A stretch of 64,000 nt of DNA from JAAXGI01 sp965206975 (GTDB taxonomy: Bacteria; Gemmatimonadota; Gemmatimonadetes; Longimicrobiales; Gaopeijiaceae), in contig OZ242253.1 of the NCBI GenBank assembly GCA_965206975.1, positions 2,418,001 through 2,482,000 on the forward strand, given 5' to 3'. Position numbers and translations under genes: made by a program. A model generated the notes under the pieces. That model was not told the origin of the DNA. It made no database searches and worked only from the letters and a program-made list of their open reading frames with translations. Below, one piece after another: positions 1 through 9,124 of this stretch; position 1 is the first letter of the stretch, and each line of letters starts with the position of its first letter.

Positions 1-3000
1 AACGAATGCCTCGAGGCCCTCTCCCCAGGCGTCGCCCAGATTTCGCTCCGTCCACATCTCGAGCGCCCGGAGCTCGACTCGAAGCGCCTTCGCGGTCCCC
101 GTCCGGCTCCCGGACTCGAGCGTCTCCCCGGCCACGCGGAGGGTGTCGGTCACCCCGAGCGGGCACTCCCCGGTCCAGAGCTCGCGCGTCACCGCTTCCC
201 GAAGCGCCTCGCACGTCACGACGAAGGCGGCGGCCAGGTTCCCCGAGTCGACCGTCGATATGTAGTGTGGGTCGAGGGGCTCGAGCGTCGCCGTGTCGTA
301 CCAGTTCAGGAAGTGCCCCCGGACACGTTCGAGCCGGGCCATCCCGCCGACGCTCTTCCCGACCCGGTCGATGAGTCGCGGCGTCCCGACGAACCCCAGG
401 TCCCACGCCGTGACCCCCCCCACGAGGGCCATCCCCAGGTTCGTCGGCGAGGTCCGCGTCGCGACCTCGCCGACGGGGTCCTCCTGGTAGTGGTCCGGCA
501 CCAGCCAATGCTGTTCCGGGACCTGAAAGCGCTCGTAGTAGCCCCAGACCCGGCGAGCGAGGCTCCGTGCCCGGGTGCTCGGGAACTCGCCCTCCGGAAA
601 CCGCCGCCGCCGCCCTCTGCTTACCCAGAAGGCGATCCCGGGGGAGAGGGTCCAGAGGAGGAGGAAGGGTGCGGCGGCGAGAAGGATCGCCTCCCCGTGA
701 AGGAGGGTCAGGCCGGAGGCGAGGAGGAGTGCGAGTCCGGGTCCCATCCACATCCGGCGCACCGTGAACCCGAGCGAGTCCGTCCTGCGGATCGACCTCG
801 CCGTGACGGCGGCCGTCGTCCATTCGAGGAGCTTCCTTCGGGATCCGTAGACGCGGCCGAGCGTGCGGGCGACCGCGTCCATATGGTTCCACGACTCGAA
901 GGGGAGGAAGGCCAGGTCCATCGTCCACCGGGCGAGCGCGCGCCGAAGCGCGCGGACTTCCGCTTCCAGATCCGCGCGGCGGGGAAGCTCCCTCAGCGCC
1001 CGAAGGCCCGCATCTACGGAGCCGGTGAGAAAGGGGAGCCCGACCACGCCCGCGAGGCCGATCGTCCACCCCCACGCGATCCCGGGGAGCCAGAGCCAGC
1101 CGAGGATGAGGATCCCGAGGACGGAGGGTGCCTGCAGGGAGCGCCGCAGGTTGTCCACGATCATCCAGCGAGCGAGGGGCGGGAGCCGGTTGCGTCTCCG
1201 CCCCCCCTCCGCCGGCACGCGGGAGGAGAGCCACGGGAGGAGCTGCCAGTCCCCCCGGATCCAGCGATGCGCCCGGAGGGCGTATGCGACGGGATGGGTC
1301 GGAAAGTCCTCGAGGAGGATCACATCCGCCACTAGGCCGGCCCGGCCGTGGATCCCCTCGAAGAGATCGTGGCTGAGGAGCATGTTCACGGGGGTCCGGC
1401 CCGCCAGGCTCGCCTCGAAGGCCGCAACGTCGTAGATGCCCTTTCCCGCGAAGATCCCGACGTCGAAGACGTCCTGATAGACGTCGAACGCCGCGTGCGC
1501 GTAGAGGTCGAGCCCCTCGACCCCCCCGTACACCCGGCTGAAGGGAGTGCCGCCGCTGGCGTCCGGGAGGATCTCGATCCTCGGCTGGAGGACCGAGTAG
1601 CCGCGCCGGATCCGGCCCGTACGCCCCACCTCGGGCCGGTTCAGGGGGTGGGCCAGGGTACCGACGAGGCGGGCGGCGGAATCCCTCGGGAGCCGCGTGT
1701 CGGCATCGAGCGTGAGGACGAATGGCGTTCCCGGGAGGCGGGTGGCGTCTCCCTCGACGACCCACATGCCCGTCGGGCGGCCGAGGAGGAGCTGGTTCAG
1801 CTCCGAGAGCTTCCCCCGCTTTCGCTCCCACCCCATCCAGCAACCCTCACCCGGATTCCACCGCCGCGGACGATGGAGGAGGAGGAAGGGCGCGCCACCA
1901 TCCTTCGCGCAGCGGCGGTTGAGCCGGCGGATTCCCGCGGCGACGGCCTCGAGGAGGGGTCCGTCCCGCGCCGTTCGCTCCGTCGGGGCGTCCGGAAAGT
2001 CCGTCAGGAGGGCGAAGGAGAGCGCCGGATCGGGGTTCGCATGGTAGTTCCGCTCGAGGTTGTGGAGGATCGATTCAATCTCTTCCCTCGACCCTAGGAG
2101 GACGGGGACTGCCACGAGGGTGCGAAACGCTTCGGGAATTCCCCGTCGAACGTCCAGGCGGGGGAGGGTTCTCGGTGCGCTGAGCTGGCCCATGAGCCGG
2201 TTCACGAGCCCGACCGCCGTCCCCACCGCCGGAGCGAGTGCGAGAAGGAGGAGGGGGAGGCTTGCGGCCGTGCCTGGGACCACGGCGTAGAGGAGGAGAA
2301 GAAGCGTAAGCGCGAGGGCGGCGATGCCCCCGAAGTACCCGCCGCCCCAGAGCCGCCGCCGCTGGGAGGGAAGGAGCGCGAGTGGGAGGGTGCTCGCCGC
2401 GAGTGGTCTCGGCCGCCCGAGCGATGCGATCAGCGTGGAGAGGCCCTCGTCGATCAGGTAGTATCCGACGTGGCCTTCCCGGGCCTCCTCGGCGTGCCCT
2501 CGAGCGAGTTCGAGCGCCTTCACGGCGACCCTGTCCTCCGGCTGCCCGGTCCGGTTCGCGATCCGCTCGATCGCTCCCCGGTAGCGATCGCGGGTCCGGA
2601 AATCCATCTTCGCGAATACGTCGGCCGGGTCCGCACGGAGGATCGTGTCCACGACGCTCAGCGCCTCGACCACGCCACGCCAGTCCTCGCCGGCAAGCGT
2701 CCGAAGCGAGAGGATGTGAGGCCCGAATTCGGCGTCCGGCTCCCCCGATTCCGCGCGGCTCGCCAGCCCCTCGAGGAGGGCGATGCGGATGAAGGAGGGC
2801 AGGGCCCACAGCTCTGCGAGGCGGAGGGGGCGGACCTCCTGGTAGCCCTGGAGGAAGAGGATGAGCTCGCTGACCTCTATCGTTCCGCGCCCGCGCCTCA
2901 CGAGTTCGTGCGCGAGCACCTCTGCCCGGGGAAGGCCCTTCCTGCCCTCGGACTCGGCGGTCCCGGGGAGGTTCCTCAGGAACTGGGCGGGAAGGGCTCC

Positions 3001-3255
3001 GTCGAGCGTTTCGAGCGCCTCGGAGACGACGAAGTCGTTCTCGTACAGCCACTCGCTCCCGGCGATCCCCGAGCTCTCTCCCGTGCGGGAGGCCCGGGTT
3101 TTCTTCGAGGCCCGGAAGATCCGTGCGAATCGCCTGTCCAGCTTTCGAATTCGCCGGCGAACCGTTCCCGCCGTAAGTGAGGATGGCCGGAGCACGTGGT
3201 CAACCGCGAGCTCACGGCCGTCTCGTCGGGGTGCGCTGTGGAGCGTAGGTAGCAT
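1..3255 (-). CDS. ndvB: Cyclic beta-1,2-glucan synthase, N-terminal part (window-truncated)
   Basis: The reading frame opens at an ATG (3255) and is still open at base 1, giving 1085 codons; the rest lies outside the window. Full NdvB/ChvB proteins are about 2800 residues, made of an N-terminal region, a GT84 glucosyltransferase, and C-terminal glucoamylase-like and GH94 phosphorylase-like domains. Visible here are the N-terminal ENDFVVSEALETLDGALP region, hydrophobic segments near residues 310-350, and a processive GT core: LTLDADTRLPRDSA (about residue 516), YSVLQPRI, FGVGIFAGKGIYDV, LLSHDLFEG (about 627) and RAHRWIRGDWQ (about 665), followed by more membrane segments. By family, it would make periplasmic cyclic glucans from UDP-glucose at the inner membrane. 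An upstream GTG is possible, but the ATG frame is well conserved in character from its start. The 3' domains cannot be judged. Confidence 0.9.
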   Translation of the reverse strand, partial: MLPTLHSAPRRDGRELAVDHVLRPSSLTAGTVRRRIRKLDRRFARIFRASKKTRASRTGESSGIAGSEWLYENDFVVSEALETLDGALPAQFLRNLPGTAESEGRKGLPRAEVLAHELVRRGRGTIEVSELILFLQGYQEVRPLRLAELWALPSFIRIALLEGLASRAESGEPDAEFGPHILSLRTLAGEDWRGVVEALSVVDTILRADPADVFAKMDFRTRDRYRGAIERIANRTGQPEDRVAVKALELARGHAEEAREGHVGYYLIDEGLSTLIASLGRPRPLAASTLPLALLPSQRRRLWGGGYFGGIAALALTLLLLLYAVVPGTAASLPLLLLALAPAVGTAVGLVNRLMGQLSAPRTLPRLDVRRGIPEAFRTLVAVPVLLGSREEIESILHNLERNYHANPDPALSFALLTDFPDAPTERTARDGPLLEAVAAGIRRLNRRCAKDGGAPFLLLHRPRRWNPGEGCWMGWERKRGKLSELNQLLLGRPTGMWVVEGDATRLPGTPFVLTLDADTRLPRDSAARLVGTLAHPLNRPEVGRTGRIRRGYSVLQPRIEILPDASGGTPFSRVYGGVEGLDLYAHAAFDVYQDVFDVGIFAGKGIYDVAAFEASLAGRTPVNMLLSHDLFEGIHGRAGLVADVILLEDFPTHPVAYALRAHRWIRGDWQLLPWLSSRVPAEGGRRRNRLPPLARWMIVDNLRRSLQAPSVLGILILGWLWLPGIAWGWTIGLAGVVGLPFLTGSVDAGLRALRELPRRADLEAEVRALRRALARWTMDLAFLPFESWNHMDAVARTLGRVYGSRRKLLEWTTAAVTARSIRRTDSLGFTVRRMWMGPGLALLLASGLTLLHGEAILLAAAPFLLLWTLSPGIAFWVSRGRRRRFPEGEFPSTRARSLARRVWGYYERFQVPEQHWLVPDHYQEDPVGEVATRTSPTNLGMALVGGVTAWDLGFVGTPRLIDRVGKSVGGMARLERVRGHFLNWYDTATLEPLDPHYISTVDSGNLAAAFVVTCEALREAVTRELWTGECPLGVTDTLRVAGETLESGSRTGTAKALRVELRALEMWTERNLGDAWGEGLEAFV

Positions 3256-3664
3256 CTACCGTTACGATCGAACCCGGGCTCGTGGGACTCTAGGCGAAGC
3301 TAGACGCCGCGGGTCGCAGCCCTGCTTGAGTGAGTGGTCCAGTTGAACTCTGGACACTTGGCGAGGAGGTCCCATACGGACCAGCACGCGCCGGCAGGCC
3401 CGGAATATCGACTCCTCGTACGCTCGATCCAAGGGGCGATTCGCCTGAGGCACGCCTTGTGCGGCCCAGTGTCTACCGTGCTTTGGGGTCGTGTCCGTCC
3501 ACGTGTCGCGACGCGACGGCTAGGGTCTCGTTGCGCTCCCCGTTCAGGAGTTGAGACAGCGATAGCCCGGCGTACGGGCAGGGGCAACCGGGGCTCCCGC
3601 GGAGCCGGCATGTGGAACGCGTTGTGAGGGCCGGCGCTGGTGCTGCGGATGTCATGGAAGCCCG
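3256..3664. other. Intergenic region, no gene recognised
   Basis: About 400 bases separate the ndvB start from the ubiB stop. No recognisable coding segment or tRNA was seen. A short perfect hairpin (stem gtccag/ctggac, 3337-3342 and 3350-3355) is present, but it lacks a T-run, so a terminator role is not supported. The ndvB promoter should lie in the left part of this region. Confidence 0.5.
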
Positions 3665-5314
3665 TCAGGGGGGGCGGATCCCGCGGGCGTGCCTGAGCGG
3701 GTTCTCCAGGAGGTGGGTGGGTATGAAGAGGACCAGCACGAACATGACGAGTGCCACCGCCAGGCCGAGTGCGAGAAGCCACGGATTCCCGATCGCCACG
3801 TAGATCACGGACGAGATGACTGCGATCGCGGTGGCGAAGACGGAGAGGAGGAACCTTCGGGCCTGGAGGTGCAAGAACCTCTCCTGCACCTGATGGTCTC
3901 GCGGGTGGACCCGGACCCGGAGTTCCTCCCGCTCCGCGCGCTGGAGGAGTTCCTTGACCGAGCGGAGGACGTGCCCCACCTCCCCCATGAAGTCGAGGGC
4001 GAGGGCCATCGGCTCGCGCCCCGTCTTCCTGAGGAGTTCGCCCCGATGCTCGCGAATGACCCGGCGGATCAGGAGCAGGCCGTTGAAGCCGGGATCGTAG
4101 CGGAACCCGATCGCCTCGAGGAGCACGGCGGCCCGGAAGAAGTAGACGAGCTCGTGGGGGAGGAGGAGGGGCCAAGTATAGAAGGTGTCCCAGATCTCCT
4201 GCACGATCTCCCGCACCCGGTCGAGAGATGAGGTCCGCGCCTTCTCCATGATCTGCATGATCTCGATCGCGGCCTCCCGAACCTCGCCGCGCGAGACCTC
4301 CGGGGAGATCATCCCGAGGCCGTACATCCCGCTGATGACTCCGTCGAGGTCCTCCCGTTCCAGGTTGAGGGCGATGGAGAGGATCGTGTCCCGCGTCTGC
4401 TTGGGAACGTCGAGAACCATCCCCCAGTCGAGCACGATGATCGTGCCGTCGGCAGCCACCAGGAGATTCCCCGGGTGGGGATCCGCGTGAAGGAAGCCGT
4501 CGAGCATCATCATCCGCAGGTAGAGTCCGGTGAGCCGATGCATCACGGACTCGAACTCGAGTTCCCCTGAGGCGAAACGCCCCGCGAGCTGGTCCACCTT
4601 GGTTCCTTCGAGGTGCTCCATCACGAGCACCCGCTTCGTCGTCAGATTGCCGACGACCTCGGGGGCCCGCACCCCTTCCGCATCCGCCAGCAGGCGGTGG
4701 AAGCGCGCCATGTTCGCGGCCTCCGAGCGATAGTCCATCTCCTCGCGGACCCGGGCAGAGAACTCGCGGACAACGTTGGTGATTCCTCTCACGTGGTGGT
4801 TGGGAAAGAGGATGTTCAGCCAGAAGAGGAGCCGGAACGAGAGATCGAGATCGACCGCGACGGTCGACGCGACGTCTGGACGGAGGACCTTGACGGCCAC
4901 CTGCCGGCCGCGAAGGACCGCCCGATGGACCTGGCCGAGCGATGCGGCTGCGATGGGCTCGGGCTCGAAGGAGTCGAAGACATCTTCGACCGGTTTCCCG
5001 AGCTCGGTCTCGATCACCCTCCGCGCACCGTCGCCGGGGATGGGCGGCACCTGGTCCTGCAGAGTTCCGACGGCGGAGAAATAGGGTTGCGGAATGAGGT
5101 CCGCGCGGGCGCTGAACACCTGCGCCAGCTTGATGAAGGTGGGGCCGAGTCTCGCAATGGCGCGGGCCAGCCGCTCCGCGCGGCTCTCGTGATGCGCGTC
5201 CGTCCGGGTCGCAGGACGCCCGATGATCACGAACCGGCGACGATCCCTGAGGAAACCGACCAGGAATGGCACCAGGCTGGCGAAGATCCGAAAGCCGCGA
5301 AGTGCTCGCTTCAT
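3665..5314 (-). CDS. UbiB/ABC1-family atypical kinase
   Basis: This 549-residue protein has the hallmarks of the UbiB (ABC1/ADCK) protein-kinase-like family, linked to ubiquinone biosynthesis or lipid handling at the inner membrane. The family N-terminal KxGQ motif reads KLAQ (residues 62-65), with Ala in place of Gly. The Ala-rich nucleotide loop is AAASLGQVH (122-130), the catalytic-type Lys is in VAVKVLRPDV (142), followed by DPHPGNLLV and the DFG-equivalent VLDWGMV. The last 70 or so residues form two hydrophobic membrane segments. Length matches the family. It stands alone; no other quinone genes are nearby. Family assignment is firm, but the substrate is not known from sequence. Confidence 0.9.
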   Translation of the reverse strand: MKRALRGFRIFASLVPFLVGFLRDRRRFVIIGRPATRTDAHHESRAERLARAIARLGPTFIKLAQVFSARADLIPQPYFSAVGTLQDQVPPIPGDGARRVIETELGKPVEDVFDSFEPEPIAAASLGQVHRAVLRGRQVAVKVLRPDVASTVAVDLDLSFRLLFWLNILFPNHHVRGITNVVREFSARVREEMDYRSEAANMARFHRLLADAEGVRAPEVVGNLTTKRVLVMEHLEGTKVDQLAGRFASGELEFESVMHRLTGLYLRMMMLDGFLHADPHPGNLLVAADGTIIVLDWGMVLDVPKQTRDTILSIALNLEREDLDGVISGMYGLGMISPEVSRGEVREAAIEIMQIMEKARTSSLDRVREIVQEIWDTFYTWPLLLPHELVYFFRAAVLLEAIGFRYDPGFNGLLLIRRVIREHRGELLRKTGREPMALALDFMGEVGHVLRSVKELLQRAEREELRVRVHPRDHQVQERFLHLQARRFLLSVFATAIAVISSVIYVAIGNPWLLALGLAVALVMFVLVLFIPTHLLENPLRHARGIRPP

Positions 5315-5973
5315 CTCACCCGTGTCTCAGGCTGCCGCTGGGCCTGCCGTGCCGAGGCTCGAATCCGATGCGGGCCGACGAGCCTCGGAGCCGGCGCATT
5401 CCGGTTCCTCTCCCGGCAGGGGGATCCCGCGTCGAGCGGAGCTGGCCTGCCGCAGGGGCTCGAGTGAGGAGCTTCGGTGTCGCGGCAGCGTACGCCGCGT
5501 GCGCGTCAAGTGGAGCCGTGGAGGCCGGGAACCGCAAGCCTCCGGGTCTCGGCCCTCGGCCGGCGTGCCCGGTCCGGATGCCCGTGGCGCCGCCGATGCA
5601 GTTGCGCGTGCGGCCCATCGAACGTTCGATCCCCCGGCCCTCCGCTGCAAGGCGCGTCCGTCGCGACCGAAATGAGACACGCTCCGAAGCTCCGGCCCTG
5701 CGCAGCTGGAATCCCTGCCCGCCATCACCCCCGAAACGTCCGGCTGATGAGGTCGGGGCAGGATCCGGGCGAACCGCACCTCCCCGCGAATGCCGATCCA
5801 CCTGCGCTGAACCCGATTTCGGCCTGAACTTCACAGGCACGGCGTGGTTGCTCCAGACAGACTGGCGAAGGATTCCCGAATTGGGTAGCCTTACCCGCCG
5901 CAAGGTGGCGCTGCCACGCGACGGGGCGCACGGGCTCGACTCTCTGACGCTGGAACCGACACGGAGTCTATCG
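5315..5973. other. Long non-coding or decayed stretch
   Basis: About 660 bases between the ubiB start (leftward) and the VOC gene (rightward). Several open frames run through it in both directions, but their translations are Arg/Ala/Pro-rich with no family resemblance, as expected of chance frames in GC-rich DNA. It must hold the divergent promoters of both neighbours. No convincing RNA, repeat or operator was seen. Confidence 0.45.
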
Positions 5974-6771
5974 ATGCGAAGCTCTGCTGCTCCGATTCTG
6001 CTGGCGATATCACTCGCGGTCCTCGCCCCGTCCGTCCTGACTGCCCAGTCCGAGACGCTCCTCTACGATCACGTCCACCTGGCCGTCCCGAATCCGCAGG
6101 AGGCGTCCCAGTGGTACATGGACCACATCGGGGGAGAGCCGGTAGATGGTCGTGACGACCGCATGCTGCTCGGAACCACGAGGTTCATCTTCCAGCAGTC
6201 TGATGATCGGCGGCCCAGTCAGGGGAGTGTGATCGACCACCTGGGATTCTCCGTGCCAGATCTCGATGCCACGCTCCGTGAGCTCGAGAGCGCGGGAGCG
6301 ACGATCACCTCTCCCCGCCGGGACGTCGACGGCCTGTTTCCGCTCGCCTTCGTCGAGGATCCGTGGGGAGTGAGGCTTGAGATCCTCGAGGACCCGCAGC
6401 ACCTCGCGTTTCACCACATCCACCTGCGGAGCCCGGACCCTGAGGCGACCCGCCAGTGGTACCTCGAGCAGTTCGGTGGGGTGCGCACCCCGATGCGGGG
6501 CCGCTCGGACGGGATCCTCTATCCCGGAAACGTCTGGATCCTGGTGACCGAGGGGGACACCTTCCCGAGCACGGAGGGTGCGATCGATCACATCGGGTGG
6601 CGAGCTCCGGAGATGAACTCGAAGCTCGAGGAGTTGAGCGGGAAGGGGGTCGAGATCACACGTGGGCCGATGGATCTGACCTTCGTGAACGGAATGATCG
6701 AGTTCTTCTTTATCGCGGGTCCCCACGGCGCGAACATCGAAATGGTGGAGCGCGCCCCCAACATGCGCTAG
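5974..6771 (+). CDS. Secreted double-VOC (glyoxalase/dioxygenase-fold) protein
   Basis: 265 residues from the ATG at 5974; the frame stays open upstream, but this ATG begins a clean signal peptide (MRSSAAPILLAISLAVLAPS, cleavage likely after LTAQ). Two tandem VOC modules follow: YDHVHLAVPNPQEASQWYMD through DPWGVRLEILED, then FHHIHLRSPDPEATRQWYLE through GPHGANIEMVE. Each has the family pattern of an early metal-ligand His (HVHLAV, HIHLRS) and a late Glu (RLEILE, NIEMVE). VOC enzymes cover glyoxalases, extradiol dioxygenases and isomerases, and the reaction cannot be named here. Export to the periplasm is unusual for glyoxalase I itself. The phosphofructokinase gene follows 52-61 bases downstream on the same strand. 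Confidence 0.8.
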   Translation: MRSSAAPILLAISLAVLAPSVLTAQSETLLYDHVHLAVPNPQEASQWYMDHIGGEPVDGRDDRMLLGTTRFIFQQSDDRRPSQGSVIDHLGFSVPDLDATLRELESAGATITSPRRDVDGLFPLAFVEDPWGVRLEILEDPQHLAFHHIHLRSPDPEATRQWYLEQFGGVRTPMRGRSDGILYPGNVWILVTEGDTFPSTEGAIDHIGWRAPEMNSKLEELSGKGVEITRGPMDLTFVNGMIEFFFIAGPHGANIEMVERAPNMR

Positions 6772-6823
6772 GAGGGTTCTCCCGCACATCTCAGTGCTGC
6801 GCGACGATCTGATTTGAGGGCAG

Positions 6824-8026
6824 GTGGCAGGAATGAAGGGCTCCATAGGGATCCTCACGGGGGGCGGCGATGTGCCGGGCCTGAACCCGGCAATTCGTGC
6901 CGTCACGATTCGGGCGCGGCAGGAAGGCTACCGGGTGATCGGGATCCGTCGCGGCTGGGCGGGGCTCATTGAGCTCGTTCCCGATCCCGACTTCGATAAT
7001 CGGGAGAACGTCCAGGAGCTCACGGAAGAGACGGTACGGCGCGTCGGCCGGACGGGGGGCACCTTCCTGCACACCTCCCGTACACGCCCGAGTCACCTGC
7101 CGAAAGCTGCCGTGCCCGAGCACCTGCGCGACCGGTACTCGGAAGAGATCAATGACGTCACCCCCGAAATCCTGCGAAACCTGGACTTCCTCGGAATCGA
7201 CGTTCTAGTCCCGATCGGGGGCGACGACACGCTCTCCTACGGCGGCCGGCTTCACGAAGAGGGGGTGCCGGTCGTCGCGATCCCGAAGACGATGGACAAC
7301 GACGTTCCCGGGACGGAGTACTGCATCGGTTTCAGCACCTGTGTGACGCGGACGATCGAGCTGATCCATCGGCTCAGGACCTCGGCGGGCTCGCACGAGC
7401 GCTTCCTCGTCGTCGAAGTATTCGGCCGCTACGCCGGCTTCACGGCCCTTCTTCCAGCGTTGGCGGGCGCTGCGGATCGATGCGTGATCCCGGAGCATCC
7501 CTTCAAGCTCGAACATCTGGCCGACCTCCTCTCGCGCGATCGACAAAGGAACCCCTCCCGCTACTCCGTCGTCGTGGTCTCCGAGGGTGCCACGATCGTC
7601 GGCGACGACGAGATGACCTTCGAGGCAGGGGAAGCGGACCAGTTCGGCCACCGAAAGCTGGGCGGGATCGGAGAGCGGGTCGCAAGCGGTCTCAAGCGCC
7701 TGTCTGCCCACCGCGCCGGCGGGCGTGGCGCGAACGTAGTGTCGCAGCGTCTCGGCTATCTGGTTCGCTCGGGGGACCCGGATGCGCTGGACTCGATTGT
7801 TCCGATGGCGTTCGGGAATCTCGCCGTCGACCTGATCCGCCGTGGGGATATGGGGCGGATGGTCGCGGTTCAAGACGGCATCTACGACAGTGTCCCGGTG
7901 GATCTCGTGACGGGCAGCCAGAGGGTCGTCGACGTCGGCGCGCACTATGACACCGGGGGGCTCTGCCCCCGCTACACCAACCTGGTCGGTCAGCCGCTCT
8001 TCATCTCGGCGAGCACTCGCAACTAA
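6824..8026 (+). CDS. 6-phosphofructokinase, PPi-type active site
   Basis: 400 residues from GTG 6824; an in-frame ATG at 6833 is an equally good start. It phosphorylates fructose 6-phosphate in glycolysis. N-terminal GILTGGGDVPGLN binds the phosphoryl donor. The phosphate-binding motif is GGDDT (residues 132-136) and the catalytic loop PKTMDND (154-160). ATP-dependent PFKs usually have Gly at the positions here filled by Asp135 and Lys155; Asp and Lys are the known signature of pyrophosphate-dependent and related mixed-group enzymes. The glycolytic role is firm and the donor is an inference from these two residues. No other glycolytic gene is adjacent. Confidence 0.9.
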   Translation: MAGMKGSIGILTGGGDVPGLNPAIRAVTIRARQEGYRVIGIRRGWAGLIELVPDPDFDNRENVQELTEETVRRVGRTGGTFLHTSRTRPSHLPKAAVPEHLRDRYSEEINDVTPEILRNLDFLGIDVLVPIGGDDTLSYGGRLHEEGVPVVAIPKTMDNDVPGTEYCIGFSTCVTRTIELIHRLRTSAGSHERFLVVEVFGRYAGFTALLPALAGAADRCVIPEHPFKLEHLADLLSRDRQRNPSRYSVVVVSEGATIVGDDEMTFEAGEADQFGHRKLGGIGERVASGLKRLSAHRAGGRGANVVSQRLGYLVRSGDPDALDSIVPMAFGNLAVDLIRRGDMGRMVAVQDGIYDSVPVDLVTGSQRVVDVGAHYDTGGLCPRYTNLVGQPLFISASTRN

Positions 8027-8401
8027 CGCGTTCCGCCGAATGAGGGGACGTCTCTCCGACGTCCCGGCTCCCGCTGTCGCCAGTCAGCCGGGCATCGGAC
8101 GATCACGTGCCCTGTCCCACGCGTGGTCATGTTCGGTCGTAGCGATTGCCGGACCTGCCAGTTCAGGCCATCGCTGGTGATCAGCCGCGACGCGTGACCC
8201 GGGCATGGGTTGCGTTTTTGGGCCGGCGGGTGGCGCTCGAGCCCGCACGTCTGCGCCGACCGTGCTGTGGGCGATGCCCGGCGCCGCGGCGATCTCCCGG
8301 TCGCTGCGCCCGAGTCCGGACTTCAGGCTTCCATCTACCGGAACGGAGACTCTGACGGCGCGGCTCCACGGAGCCGGACTCGGATCGGTCGTGGAGTGTT
8401 C
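8027..8401. other. Convergent intergenic region with a hairpin
   Basis: This stretch lies between the ends of the phosphofructokinase gene (+) and the ABC ATPase gene (-). A perfect 8-bp inverted repeat (gggacgtc/gacgtccc, 8045-8052 and 8058-8065, 5-nt loop) sits 19 bases after the PFK stop and may act in termination, though no T-tract follows. Nothing else was recognised. Confidence 0.45.
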
Positions 8402-9124
8402 CTACTCGAACCGCCCGTCACGCATCGAGATGATCGAGGGAAAACTCTCGACGATAGCTGCGTCGTGGCTCACCAGGATGACCGTCTTCCCGTGATCGGA
8501 TGAGAGGGACCGGAGAAGACCCGTGACGGCGAGCGCATTCTCCGTATCGAGATTCCCTGTGGGCTCATCTGCGAGAACAAGGGCAGGATCGTTGGCCAGG
8601 GCAACCGCCACAGCGACCCGCTGTTGCTCGCCACCGCTCAGCTCCTCCGGTCGTTTGTTGGCCTTCCCAGCTAGATCGACCATCTGGAGCAGCCTTTCGG
8701 CCCTGTCCTTCCTCACCTCGGGGTGAACCCCGAGGACCATCATGGGCATCTCCAGGTTTTCCAACGCCGTCATGCTTGAAATCAGATTGAAGAGCTGAAA
8801 CACAAACCCTACCCTCTTCAACCGATAGCTTTCGAGTGTGCGCTCCGTGGCTCCACTCAGGTCCTGCCCGTCGACGAGGATGGTTCCGCTGGAAGGCCGG
8901 TCCACTCCCCCCAACAGGTTGAGAAGGGTCGTCTTGCCGCACCCGCTCGGTCCCATGATCGCCGTAGCCCGACCGACCTCCACCTCCCAATCGATGTGGC
9001 GCAGCGCGTGCACCTCCTCGGCCGCCGTTCGGTATCGTTTGCTGAGCCCCGACACCTTCAGCGCGACCCCGGGCTGACTGAAGAAGCCGTCTTGGCTGTG
9101 GTGCGCCTGCATGGACGTGGTCAT
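8402..9124 (-). CDS. ABC transporter ATP-binding protein (LolD/MacB type)
   Basis: 240 residues with a complete ABC ATPase set: Walker A GPSGCGKTT, Q-loop FVFQLFN, signature LSGGEQQR, Walker B ALVLADEPTGNLD and the H-loop SHD. LADEPTGNLD is typical of the MacB/LolD/FtsE group that powers FtsX-like permeases. Its start overlaps the permease stop by four bases (ATGA), so the two are probably translationally coupled and form one complex at the inner membrane. Substrate unknown; relatives move lipoproteins, peptides or drugs, or transmit force to the periplasm. Confidence 0.92.
   Translation of the reverse strand: MTTSMQAHHSQDGFFSQPGVALKVSGLSKRYRTAAEEVHALRHIDWEVEVGRATAIMGPSGCGKTTLLNLLGGVDRPSSGTILVDGQDLSGATERTLESYRLKRVGFVFQLFNLISSMTALENLEMPMMVLGVHPEVRKDRAERLLQMVDLAGKANKRPEELSGGEQQRVAVAVALANDPALVLADEPTGNLDTENALAVTGLLRSLSSDHGKTVILVSHDAAIVESFPSIISMRDGRFE

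Noticed and set aside
3262..3453. Short minus-strand frame between ndvB and ubiB
   Set aside because: 63 codons with no recognisable motif; the text resembles chance coding in GC-rich DNA.
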